Source of the DNA: Thermoplasmata archaeon
Lineage (GTDB): Archaea > Thermoplasmatota > Thermoplasmata > Thermoplasmatales > GCA-001856825
Length of the DNA: 33,106 nucleotides
Direction of reading: 5' to 3'
Assembly (NCBI GenBank): GCA_023256475.1
Contig: JAGDXP010000002.1
Location: forward strand, 173,747 to 206,852
Positions 24,384-31,695 of the stretch are shown piece after piece. The position numbers and the translations under genes are program-made. Every line of letters starts with the position of its first letter. The stretch's first letter is position 1. The notes under the pieces were generated by a model, which did not search any database, had not been told where the DNA came from, and was given only the letters and a program-made list of their open reading frames with translations.

Positions 24384-25594
24384 GCACCAAACTTTTCAGC
24401 CTTGCCAGCATGGCTCTTTAGGACATCCATGAGATCACTTCCCATAATTCTTAAAGTTCCTGTTCTGCATTGACTTTCTGCTAAGTTCTCTATCTTATCC
24501 GCCCTTGATCCTTTATAATAAATCAGTATTGGCACTGGATCGGATGTATGCTCTTTAACAGTGGCTGGCGTGGAGTGGTCGCCTGTAAAACAGAATAGAA
24601 CATCATCTAATCGATTTATAAGCACCTTCCCAATTGCTTGGTCTATCCTCTCAATGAATTTCATCTTAGCAATTGGGTCTCCATCATGACCTGCTATATC
24701 CGTACCTTTCACGTTTACTATTACGAAATCTTCATTTTTTAAGGCTTCAAGGCCAGCAGTAAGCTTAGCTTCAATATTGGTATCTAGAGATCCAGTAACA
24801 CCAGCAGGAGTATAGTTTTTGAGTCCGGCAAGTGTACAGATACCTGAAACCAAAGCGACTGCAGCCACAAATCCACCTGAGAAGCCATGCAACTCCTTGA
24901 ACTTGGGGATATCCGGGACTATCCCTCCTCCCCTGAATAAAATAGCATTTGCAGGGAGTTCTCCGGATTTTATTCTGCTCTCATTTACCGGATGCGAATT
25001 TAAAATCTCGTGACTCCTATTAAAAAATTCGTTGAGTATTATTGCCGTCCTTTCAGCTTCATCTTTCAGTGGTTGAACCATCTTCACCTTTAACCCCTCA
25101 TGGTGTGGATCATTTTCTGAAACCTCAGGACTCAATCCCTTTCCCCTGAGAACTAATGCACCCCTGTGCTCTGTACCCTCCTTAAACATGATTTTAACAC
25201 CATCTATTTCCATGTTCAATGATTTAGCGAGTTTATCTGTATCCTTTCTAATTCTACCTGCCCTCCTATCCCTTACTACAAACCCTTCATCCACAGTGGC
25301 AAAATTAGCCCTGAAGGCAATATCACCCGGCTCTAGTTTGAGTCCAGTACCTAGGGCCTCAAATGGTCCCCTACCGGTATAATATTTCATCGGGTCATAT
25401 CCCAGATAGTTCAGGTGTGAAGTATCGGAACCTGGGATGATGCCCGGCTTAATGGGATCAATCAAGCCAACCATTCCTTCATGTGCCATTTTGTTTAAAT
25501 TTGGCTTATTGGCTGCCTCTAATGGAGTCATACCTTTTAGAACTTCAGAGGGTCTATCACCAAGCCCATCCGCAATTAAAAGGAAAATTTTCAT
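24380..25594 (-). CDS. apgM: 2,3-bisphosphoglycerate-independent phosphoglycerate mutase, archaeal type
   Basis: 404 residues; interconverts 3- and 2-phosphoglycerate in glycolysis and gluconeogenesis. It belongs to the alkaline-phosphatase-like superfamily: Asp9 (LIADGLGDRP) binds metal, Ser56 in PGSDTSHLNYLGYDP is the phosphoserine nucleophile by family analogy, then YTGRGPFEALG (72-82), NVKGTDIAGHDGDP and TGDHSTPATVKEHTSDPVP supply the other metal ligands. The archaeal (ApgM) rather than bacterial (GpmI) form is clear from the GSDTSH block. The ATG at 25594 is unambiguous. It is convergent with the TPR gene and 21 bases from the end of the DUF92 gene on the same strand. Confidence 0.96.
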   Translation of the reverse strand: MKIFLLIADGLGDRPSEVLKGMTPLEAANKPNLNKMAHEGMVGLIDPIKPGIIPGSDTSHLNYLGYDPMKYYTGRGPFEALGTGLKLEPGDIAFRANFATVDEGFVVRDRRAGRIRKDTDKLAKSLNMEIDGVKIMFKEGTEHRGALVLRGKGLSPEVSENDPHHEGLKVKMVQPLKDEAERTAIILNEFFNRSHEILNSHPVNESRIKSGELPANAILFRGGGIVPDIPKFKELHGFSGGFVAAVALVSGICTLAGLKNYTPAGVTGSLDTNIEAKLTAGLEALKNEDFVIVNVKGTDIAGHDGDPIAKMKFIERIDQAIGKVLINRLDDVLFCFTGDHSTPATVKEHTSDPVPILIYYKGSRADKIENLAESQCRTGTLRIMGSDLMDVLKSHAGKAEKFGA

Positions 25595-25615
25595 GATATA
25601 TGATTAACAAGGATT

Positions 25616-26344
25616 TTATATAATTAACCATGCCAGTAAAGTTGCCAAAATGGCTGAGGAAAGGTTCACTGTATATTTATCCATTAAGTTTCTGTTCTCA
25701 AAAACTTCGCCAAGTATTGAATCAATTATATTTCCAATAAAACTAAGTATTCCAGCCAAGAATGCAAGATTTAGGTAATTATAAAAGGGGAGATAGTAGG
25801 AAATCTGGAATATGGAGAAAGAAAGAAATGAAAATAGCAATGGAAACACAAAAGAAACCGTGGTTCCTAAAATTGAGACACCCCCGTTAGTACCAGGTAT
25901 TGCTCTTTTTAAAGTTAATATCATGTATGTATCATGATCCAGAGAACCTATCTCTGATGCCGAAGTATCAGATAGAATAACCCCTAACGAAACCACAAAT
26001 AAAATGAATGGTACTACAGGATTTAAATAAAATATATTCAGAATTGAAATAGCAGCGGGTACCAAACCTGCAGCAACTACATTTTTTGCCCCTCGTTCTC
26101 CCTTTAACCCCTCCTGCAGTTTTTTCTTTGATTTTTCTTTAATTCCTAGCATAGTGGCTATGTATGATAATCCCAGGAAGATGAAAAGTACAACAAAGTA
26201 TATGATTCCCCCGCCAATAATTACAATAATTCCTATAATGGCTGCAGCTATGGCACCGCCCCTATTGAAGGCTTGAGTTTTAATACCCATGTAATAGAGT
26301 AAAGGTATAAGAGGAAGCAACAATAGATTGTATGTCTCAAACAT
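25616..26344 (-). CDS. DUF92 family integral membrane protein
   Basis: 242 residues, about six membrane helices. Signature blocks: KTQAFNRGGAIAAAIIG near the N terminus, GERGAKNVVAAGLVPA in the middle, SDTSASEIGSL and PGTNGGVSILGTTVS, all characteristic of DUF92. Some plant relatives are phytyl-phosphate kinases, so a role with polyprenyl phosphates is possible, and archaeal lipids are isoprenoid. The ATG at 26344 was chosen over 26428: GGGGA (26351-26355) lies 6 bases before it, and the longer form adds 28 residues ahead of the first helix. apgM follows on the same strand 21 bases after its stop, so both may share a transcript. Confidence 0.86.
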   Translation of the reverse strand: MFETYNLLLLPLIPLLYYMGIKTQAFNRGGAIAAAIIGIIVIIGGGIIYFVVLFIFLGLSYIATMLGIKEKSKKKLQEGLKGERGAKNVVAAGLVPAAISILNIFYLNPVVPFILFVVSLGVILSDTSASEIGSLDHDTYMILTLKRAIPGTNGGVSILGTTVSFVFPLLFSFLSFSIFQISYYLPFYNYLNLAFLAGILSFIGNIIDSILGEVFENRNLMDKYTVNLSSAILATLLAWLII

Positions 26345-26497
26345 TAGATCTCCCCTAAAATCTATTATTATATTAATATCTTGTAGATATCCTACTGAGC
26401 CCACATTAAAATTTGCAATGGCCATCATTTTTCATGCGTTGATCCCCGTTCGGGTCATGCATCATAAAGGTTATTATGGCATTAACAATGATGTGCT

Positions 26498-27241
26498 ATG
26501 CCTGGTGAAAGAGTATCGAGATGCGATGAACACGGTTATTACAGGGGAAACTCTTGTCCTGTCTGTAATAAGCCAGGCAAGGTACTTCTATATGAAGACG
26601 AAACTGAATCTCTCGGTAGGCTTATCACTGGAATACTACGGCATAATGCAGAGAAATACCATTTAGATATGGATCCAAAGGGATATGTAAGGGTTGATAT
26701 GCTGGCCCTAGAAATAAGGGATTCGCATCCTAGAAAATTTCACTTCGTAAGGCCCGCGCACATAATTGCCATTGCAAAAACTGATCAGAAGGGGAGATAT
26801 CAATTAACTCCAGACAATAAATATATAAGGGCAACATATGGACACTCAGTGGAAGTTGATTTAACTGATCTTCCAACAGATTCCATACCTGAAAGGTTGT
26901 ATTACCCCACAAATTCCGAAGAGTTTGAGATTTTTAAAGAGAACGGGATTATGCCAGCAGACAGAAGATGGGTTCATCTATCTGGAACTGAGGAGAAAGC
27001 CTATATTGCCGGGTTGTACCATTATGACAGACCTATGCTTCTTGAGATAGATACATCTAAAGTTAAGGAAAGCGGCGAGATAATTTACAGGGCGGGAGAC
27101 GGAGTTTACATAACTAAATATGTACCACCTAATGCGTTTGGAGAGCCGAAAGAATTTAATGGACAAATAGATACCGGTACTCTGGATGAAATTAGGAGAT
27201 CCAAGGAAATAAAACAAAAGAAAAATCTTGAGGGCTGGTAG
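26498..27241 (+). CDS. kptA: Probable RNA 2'-phosphotransferase KptA/Tpt1
   Basis: 247 residues; family members transfer an internal RNA 2'-phosphate to NAD+. Archaea do not leave such a phosphate in tRNA splicing, so its natural substrate is unclear. An N-terminal zinc-binding segment (Cys9, His12, Cys20, Cys23) precedes the RNA-binding winged helix (about 34-120). The catalytic Arg-His-Arg-Arg set is present: Arg48-His49 in ILRHNAEKY, Arg111 in YIRATYGHSV, and Arg156/157 before WVHLSG. The common YHGT block reads YYPT. The last codons (Gly-Trp-stop) lie inside the tRNA-Ala gene: stop codon TAG is tRNA positions 8-10. TTATTATGG around 26470-26478 may be the TATA box. Confidence 0.92.
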   Translation: MPGERVSRCDEHGYYRGNSCPVCNKPGKVLLYEDETESLGRLITGILRHNAEKYHLDMDPKGYVRVDMLALEIRDSHPRKFHFVRPAHIIAIAKTDQKGRYQLTPDNKYIRATYGHSVEVDLTDLPTDSIPERLYYPTNSEEFEIFKENGIMPADRRWVHLSGTEEKAYIAGLYHYDRPMLLEIDTSKVKESGEIIYRAGDGVYITKYVPPNAFGEPKEFNGQIDTGTLDEIRRSKEIKQKKNLEGW

Positions 27242-27303
27242 ATCAGCGGAAGATCGCCTGCTTTGCAAGCAGGAGGTCGGGGGTTCGAATCCCCCCCAGT
27301 CCA
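27232..27303 (+). tRNA. tRNA-Ala (anticodon TGC)
   Basis: 72 bases with a full cloverleaf: acceptor GGGCTGG / CCAGTCC (27232-27238, 27296-27302), D stem GATC/GATC, anticodon stem CCTGC/GCAGG around TTTGCAA (anticodon TGC at 27264-27266), 5-base variable loop, T stem GGGGG/CCCCC around TTCGAAT, discriminator A at 27303. The third acceptor pair is G-T (G3-U70), the alanine identity element. CCA is not encoded. No intron. The first ten bases overlap the 3' end of kptA including its stop codon, and any promoter would lie within kptA (only a weak GAAATAAAA at 27206-27214). A T5 run follows at 27313-27317. Confidence 0.97.
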
Positions 27304-27834
27304 TGTTATAGGTTTTTGTCCAAATTATTATATAGTGATCAATTCAGATTGCTTTTCTCAGTTGCAGTTGCTATACTTAACCACTAATAATCATAATATT
27401 TCTCATCATGAGAGATTTAGTAAGGGTCATAGGATTTATGTGTAATAATAATATTTTAATTTGAATATTAAGTTCACATTCTTTATCTTGTGAATATTTT
27501 TATTATTTAACATGAATTTTTTATAATTGATTCGATTATCTTAATCCCAAGTATCTTTTTTCTGAAGATTTTTCAAGATTCATATTCAAGTGTCGAAGAA
27601 TTGAATTGAGGCTCTTAACCAAGCCATCATTATAATGCAATTGAAAGTTTTTATACCCACAAAAACTAATAATTTAAAACGATGTATAAGATTACTCTAA
27701 TTATCAATCACCTGAACCTTTCATCTTGGTTTAAGTTTACTCGTATAGGAATAGGAATAATCAACTTTGTTTAGATAATTGGGACATTAGAATTGATAAA
27801 AAAAATAAATACGAATTCCTACATAGGATCATAA
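27304..27834. other. A+T-rich intergenic region
   Basis: 531 bases without a gene of normal size. Contents: an oligo-T run after the tRNA, a 6-base-arm dyad TCTCATCATGAGA (27401-27413), a TATA-like GTTTTTATA (about 27648-27656) that precedes a 30-codon reading frame, and the promoter of the secreted-protein gene (AAAATAAATAC, about 27802-27812). Nothing resembling a structured RNA was recognised by eye. Confidence 0.5.
27682..27774 (+). CDS. Possible very small leaderless ORF (30 residues)
   Basis: ATG at 27682 is 29 bases after a TATA-like GTTTTTATA, the spacing of a leaderless start, and the frame runs 30 codons to TAG. The peptide begins MYKITLIINHLNLSSW and ends in IGIGIINFV, giving a basic, hydrophobic peptide. 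There is no other evidence for translation, and short frames arise easily in such A+T-rich DNA; the TATA signal could equally serve a non-coding RNA. Confidence 0.2.
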   Translation: MYKITLIINHLNLSSWFKFTRIGIGIINFV

Positions 27835-28353
27835 ATGAAGAAATTGATTCTGGCCGTTGCGATTGCTATTATTTTGGTAATGGGTGCTTTTGCATACATT
27901 GAAATAAATGTTCACCAAGTGCCCTGGAAAAACAATCCCATACCTTTGAGCAACGTAACTCTTGACCTAAGCATCTCACCTTTTGTCATTCCTCCAACAC
28001 CAGCAGCTGCTTTACAATCAGTAAATGGGAACAATTCAACAGGTGCCCTTGTAGAGGTTTGGCCTGTATACAATCCCTTCTCCAAATCACCAGCCTATAT
28101 GGAGTTCAGGAACGTTTCCCCCATGGCGATGCTATGGGTTAACGATTCCTGGCACGCGTCATTTAGAATTCTTGATTACTTTTTCTCCATATTGAATGAC
28201 TGGAGGGATTACTTCGGAATAAACAGTGGGGGAATGACCTCCCTCATATTCATAATCTCTTATTTTTTCCCTATAATTCCACCTATTCAAGGGTTTATAC
28301 TCAGACCGCATCCCTCCCGTACAATCCTTTTGACGTCAGCAACGGCACAGTAA
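27835..28353 (+). CDS. Secreted or membrane-anchored protein, N-terminal part of a frameshifted gene
   Basis: Begins with a clear signal sequence (KKLILAVAIAIILVMGAFAY) and continues as an extracellular, Asn/Ser/Pro-rich protein with NxS/T sites. The frame stops at 28353 after 172 residues, but the last 28 or so residues (from about 28267) look unlike the rest, while the minus-one frame from 28263 onward continues smoothly into the gene at 28353-29366 (FFPYNSTYS, then YNPFDVSNGT). The crossover is at T TTT TTC (28263-28269), in the exact phase of a minus-one slippery heptamer. So this is either the 5' part of a pseudogene, a sequencing deletion in the T run, or a recoded gene. Family not recognised. 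The TATA-like AAAATAAATAC is about 28 bases before the ATG. Confidence 0.6.
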   Translation: MKKLILAVAIAIILVMGAFAYIEINVHQVPWKNNPIPLSNVTLDLSISPFVIPPTPAAALQSVNGNNSTGALVEVWPVYNPFSKSPAYMEFRNVSPMAMLWVNDSWHASFRILDYFFSILNDWRDYFGINSGGMTSLIFIISYFFPIIPPIQGFILRPHPSRTILLTSATAQ

Positions 28354-29366
28354 TGCACTTCAATTTCCACCCAAACCTCAATGGAACTCTCTACTTCATT
28401 TCTCCATCCAATGATTCCTCTTTCTTTAATTCCACATTTTACGGCTACTCACCTGTTAATTCCTATGGATATCCATCTGCAGAATATTTGGATGATCTTA
28501 TTTACAATCGACCGCACATACCTTATCCGGGAGGTGGCTCCTACTACTGGGGTTGGTATCAGATATCACAGAAGGATTTCATAAACGTTGACATACCTGT
28601 CTCCTTCCTCAATGCAACCAAGAAGGATCTGGGGACAGAGATGATAGATAGCATAACCATCGGTTCCATAGACTATTCCACAAGTTTCAGTATGGCTTAT
28701 GCCTATGACTACAATGGGACGGAGTCCTATGACATGGGCACTACTGCGGTCTATGAATCCGGGCTGGTAGCCGGCACCAATCAGGTAGTGACGTTCAACG
28801 GTACAAATCTGACAACTTATGACGGCGTCCTGACGCTGAACGGAAATGCTACCATAACCAGGTACCAGTGGGTTGAGTTCGGCCCCCTGGGCAACGTTGT
28901 GGAGACAACAAATGACTACTCTACAGACGGATATATCTATTCGCTGAATCAGTCCGGAGATCGTTTCCACATTCACTCTTACTATTCAGGATATATCAAT
29001 TTCAACCAGTACAATAATTCCAGCTTCAGCAGCCTTCCCTTAAGCGAGAGATATTCTGTAGCCTTCGGCACTTACTTCAACGGATCAACTGCCCATGAAT
29101 TGTGGGGTAGCCCTGGTCAGATAGCAGATGTTACAAATTTGAGTTACAACCACCTGATTCAGTGGTATGAAATTTACAGCAGCATCGAGGTCACCACAAG
29201 CAACATCTTAGGCGCGGTACTGACCGACATTGGTATTCTGGTAGGCCTTACTTCAGTAGGACTAGCGCTTGGTGTTTTCCCCATAGCTGACGAGGGCGAT
29301 CTGGCAGCCATAATGCTTTCCCTCATTGGGTTTGGGGTAAAAATTGCATCACTGTATGAATCCTGA
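28353..29366 (+). CDS. Secreted protein of unknown family, C-terminal part of the frameshifted gene
   Basis: 337 residues from the first ATG in frame, though the frame is open back to 28200 and protein-like from about 28263, so it is best read as the continuation of the gene starting at 27835. It is rich in Tyr, Asn, Ser, Gly and NxS/T sites (FNSTFYG, YNGTES, FNGTNLTTY, NQSGDR), like archaeal exported proteins. Near the C terminus are two hydrophobic, glycine-rich segments (ILGAVLTDIGILVGLTSVGL and LAAIMLSLIGFGVKIASL) separated by a short acidic turn (ADEGD), a helical hairpin suited to a membrane anchor. It ends at TGA (29364-29366), beyond which the same frame stays open to 29534. G+C is visibly higher than the neighbourhood, suggesting different origin. 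Confidence 0.6.
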   Translation: MHFNFHPNLNGTLYFISPSNDSSFFNSTFYGYSPVNSYGYPSAEYLDDLIYNRPHIPYPGGGSYYWGWYQISQKDFINVDIPVSFLNATKKDLGTEMIDSITIGSIDYSTSFSMAYAYDYNGTESYDMGTTAVYESGLVAGTNQVVTFNGTNLTTYDGVLTLNGNATITRYQWVEFGPLGNVVETTNDYSTDGYIYSLNQSGDRFHIHSYYSGYINFNQYNNSSFSSLPLSERYSVAFGTYFNGSTAHELWGSPGQIADVTNLSYNHLIQWYEIYSSIEVTTSNILGAVLTDIGILVGLTSVGLALGVFPIADEGDLAAIMLSLIGFGVKIASLYES

Positions 29367-29534
29367 GTTTTGAATGTCAAAAGCGGGAACTTCATCTTCA
29401 CCGGTGATATTAAAAACATTGGAATTAACGGCTATGGCCAAACGGTATCGGTATACAACTGGCATACTCCTTACGGTATTAAAGTGAACGGGTCTACCTA
29501 CCAGCTCCCTACAAACTATGCCATAATAACATGA
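29367..29534 (+). pseudogene. In-frame continuation after the TGA stop of the secreted-protein gene
   Basis: Directly after the TGA at 29364-29366 the same frame continues for 55 codons to TGA at 29532-29534, with composition like the preceding protein (KSGNFIFTGDIKNIGINGYG, then YNWHTPYGIKVNGS). It most likely is the original C terminus, cut off by a nonsense mutation. A TTG at 29370 could in principle start a separate peptide, but no ribosome binding site or TATA box is evident. Confidence 0.4.
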
Positions 29535-29544
29535 ACCATATATT

Positions 29545-29575
29545 ATTATTTTCTTTTTCATTGTTGTTTTTCTCA
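29545..29575 (+). terminator. T-rich tract after the secreted-protein gene
   Basis: Several T4-T5 runs in succession (TTTTC, TTTTTC, GTTTTTC) shortly after the last stop codon, of the type that ends archaeal transcripts. Confidence 0.35.
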
Positions 29576-29909
29576 TCTATTTTGATTTCTAACCATCTGG
29601 GAGAAACTCTCTGTGTTAACTAATTAACGTTTAATTTGATTGGATAAATTTGATCGAATTACACTCTGTAAACTTAAGATAAGATTAGAACAGATTCATT
29701 GTCATTTAGCTCCTAAACTATGAATAGAAAAATTATGATTGTAAATTTTGCAACATGTATATCACAGATCATTTATATCATTAGCTGCCTGTTTTCATTT
29801 CTACCTCAAATCTTACAAATCTGCGTATATGAACATTGACCATTCTATCTGCATGAAATAAATCTCATTAATCTTTTATTCTATTTCTGAATAATTGTTA
29901 CGTCACACA
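29576..29909. other. A+T-rich intergenic region before tRNA-Ser
   Basis: About 330 bases with stops in all frames at short distance and no recognisable gene, repeat or RNA fold. Only the tRNA-Ser promoter follows it. Confidence 0.5.
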
Positions 29910-29918
29910 TTTATATGC
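29910..29918 (+). promoter_or_regulatory. TATA box of tRNA-Ser
   Basis: TTTATATGC centred 26 bases before the first tRNA base at 29940. Confidence 0.6.
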
Positions 29919-29939
29919 ATAATCATAATTAACTTAAGA

Positions 29940-30024
29940 GCCGGGGTAGCCTAGTCCGGCCAAGGCGATAGACTCGAGATCTATTGCTCGCAAGAGCTCG
30001 GGAGTTCAAATCTCCCCCCCGGCG
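29940..30024 (+). tRNA. tRNA-Ser (anticodon CGA)
   Basis: 85 bases, class II tRNA with a long variable arm. Acceptor GCCGGGG / CCCCGGC (29940-29946, 30017-30023), D stem GCC/GGC with the GG-containing loop, anticodon stem ATAGA/TCTAT around CTCGAGA (anticodon CGA at 29975-29977), variable arm with stem GCTC/GAGC (29985-29999), T stem GGGAG/CTCCC around TTCAAAT, and discriminator G at 30024 as in archaeal serine tRNAs. No intron, no encoded CCA. It decodes UCG. Confidence 0.97.
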
Positions 30025-30879
30025 TGTTATAATCAATTCATATGATAATACGAATATCCGTATAGAATGGAATGAATCTGTTGTACCGTAATGATCAGGT
30101 TATTATTTCAACAATCCTATTGAAATTGAAATTCCAATGCAATCAGAGTAAAAGCAGGAACGATCAACAAAGAATATAAAAACTCACAGGAAAATTTTCA
30201 TGGAGAGAATATGACACGATAAAAACTCAGAACAATTCCTCCAAGAAAGCATGATTCCACGGTGGATGATTCTGAAGGCGACAGTTATAAACAGAAGATT
30301 GATAAAGCGTCAGAACTCTATCTTCAGGTGATGATTAACTCTGATTTGTTATTATTCCCAGCAATGGAAGAGCACATCTTTCAAACATTGAAGGAAGTAA
30401 GAAAAAATTTGTAAGAATAGGAATTAGATAACCATTGTAAACATAGCATTAGAGCTTTAATATAACCTTAAAGTCACTGAAATGTAAGTATAAGTGACTT
30501 AAAAATCATGTCAAGGAAAACACTTTAACATTGGGCTAAATCAGGGAGTAACACAAAGAGGCTTGAATTTGGGAAAACGCTTAACTAGTTTGACAGGAGA
30601 GACAGTCATACTTTCATTCAATTGTTGACTACAATGCTGGCGTAAAAGAAACAGTATTATCCTCGAAAGGTTAAGATCCATTCCAGGGATTAAAGGTTGG
30701 CTTATTTAGAACTTCTGAGTCAAAAAATAATACAGGTTATGACAGTTGAGCCATTACTTCCAAAGGCACCAATCCTATTACCTGGAGATTATGATATGCG
30801 CCAGGCCCATCAATCTGCAGCCTCTTCCCGTGCCAAATCCGAAATTTTGAAGGGTCAACAAATTTTAAGAGAATATCTG
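30025..30879. other. Gene-poor region with probable decayed coding sequence
   Basis: About 850 bases between tRNA-Ser and the DUF973-like gene, with no intact gene recognised. Two stretches look like remnants: 30219-30413 is open for some 64 codons to TAA and includes protein-like ELYLQVMINSDLLLFPAMEE, but has no suitable start codon; and 30697-30891, which from a TTG (or an ATG at 30739) reads PILLPGDYDMRQAHQSAASS before stopping. Neither matches a family I know. A hairpin-forming TTTCAACAATCCTATTGAAA lies at about 30107-30126. The pattern fits a degraded mobile or accessory gene, but that is inference. Confidence 0.4.
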
Positions 30880-31530
30880 CTAAATCCGTAATAGTGAATT
30901 TGTTCCCTTATATATCATTGCGATGCCTGCAATGGATACAAAGGGAATAAACAAACCTACAATCATCAGTATTCCCGCAGTCCCGAAGGCTGGTTCGTTG
31001 AAGTAAGTATTAAGCTTAAAAGGGCCTATAATGAGTGCAAGTATCTCTCCTATTAATGCAAGGATCGAACCGATCATTACTAATGCTATGATACCAATCA
31101 TGGCATAGAAGGCCAAAGAAGAAAATACAATTGGCAGAAGTACCAAAAACCCCGCAGCCATCACAATAAGACCGATGAACAATAAGTTAACTCCCTTGTA
31201 AGGAGTAGAGAATTCCATGGAAACTTCCTGAAGGACACTATAGCCTCTTCTTAAGAATATTAAAGAAATGAGCATAAGGATCGTTCCCACTATACCCAAC
31301 GCACCCATGTCAAGTCCGATATTTAAGACATCAATGGACGGCCCGACGTTACCTGATGGATTGACGATGGACGTAAGTGATCTCGTAAGTATTGCTGTAT
31401 CGAGAACAATGAACACAGAATTAATTGTGTAACCAAAGATTGACAGTAAGGAGAATGTCCTGATGTTTTTTAGGCCCTCTACGTTGAACAAATTTTCCGA
31501 ACTGTCGGATTGCACTTCTTCACTGGTCAT
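30880..31530 (-). CDS. DUF973-like polytopic membrane protein
   Basis: 216 residues from the ATG at 31530. An N-terminal cytosolic stretch (SDSSENLFNVEGLKNIRTFS) is followed by five or six membrane helices rich in Gly, Ile and Leu (GIVGTILMLISLIFLRRGYS, LLFIGLIVMAAGFLVLLPIV, AMIGIIALVMIGSILALIGE, AGILMIVGLFIPFVSIAGIA). The G-L-G spacing and the repeated LIG motifs resemble the archaeal DUF973 family, whose function is unknown. The start is fixed by the TATA box 31551-31560 centred 26 bases upstream; a TTG at 31539 is less likely. The neighbouring small membrane protein is on the same strand upstream. Confidence 0.78.
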   Translation of the reverse strand: MTSEEVQSDSSENLFNVEGLKNIRTFSLLSIFGYTINSVFIVLDTAILTRSLTSIVNPSGNVGPSIDVLNIGLDMGALGIVGTILMLISLIFLRRGYSVLQEVSMEFSTPYKGVNLLFIGLIVMAAGFLVLLPIVFSSLAFYAMIGIIALVMIGSILALIGEILALIIGPFKLNTYFNEPAFGTAGILMIVGLFIPFVSIAGIAMIYKGTNSLLRI

Positions 31531-31550
31531 AGTATTCAATTAGACTTATG

Positions 31551-31560
31551 ATATAAATAT
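31551..31560 (-). promoter_or_regulatory. TATA box of the DUF973-like gene
   Basis: Minus-strand ATATTTATAT centred 26 bases before the ATG at 31530; decides the start codon. Confidence 0.6.
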
Positions 31561-31695
31561 TTACATTCAACCGCACAATCACCATTGGATTCAATAGCCT
31601 ACAGCCAAGAAATGTGGGCGTGAATAAGCGTCTGTATAATATTGTATAGGGATGGAAGTACGTGCACTGGGATGCGATTGCTTGATTCACCGATG

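Noticed and set aside
27284-27303. tRNA-Ala 3' end as an integration (att) site for the accessory region
   Set aside because: No second copy of the tRNA 3' end was found rightward in the window, and no integrase gene lies beside it.
28566-28976. Minus-strand frame of 136 codons
   Set aside because: It is antisense to the secreted-protein gene, whose signal peptide, glycosylation-type sites and codon pattern fit the plus strand; the minus frame is a product of the higher G+C content.
29364-29366. TGA as selenocysteine or read-through codon
   Set aside because: No SECIS-like element was seen, the residue context has no redox motif, and a second lesion lies upstream in the same gene.
30112-30121. 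CAATCCTATT, also the core of the CRISPR repeat, with an 11-base match at 30771-30781
   Set aside because: Only 10-11 bases match and the flanks do not; no spacing or direct repeats suggest an old array. Probably chance in A+T-rich DNA.
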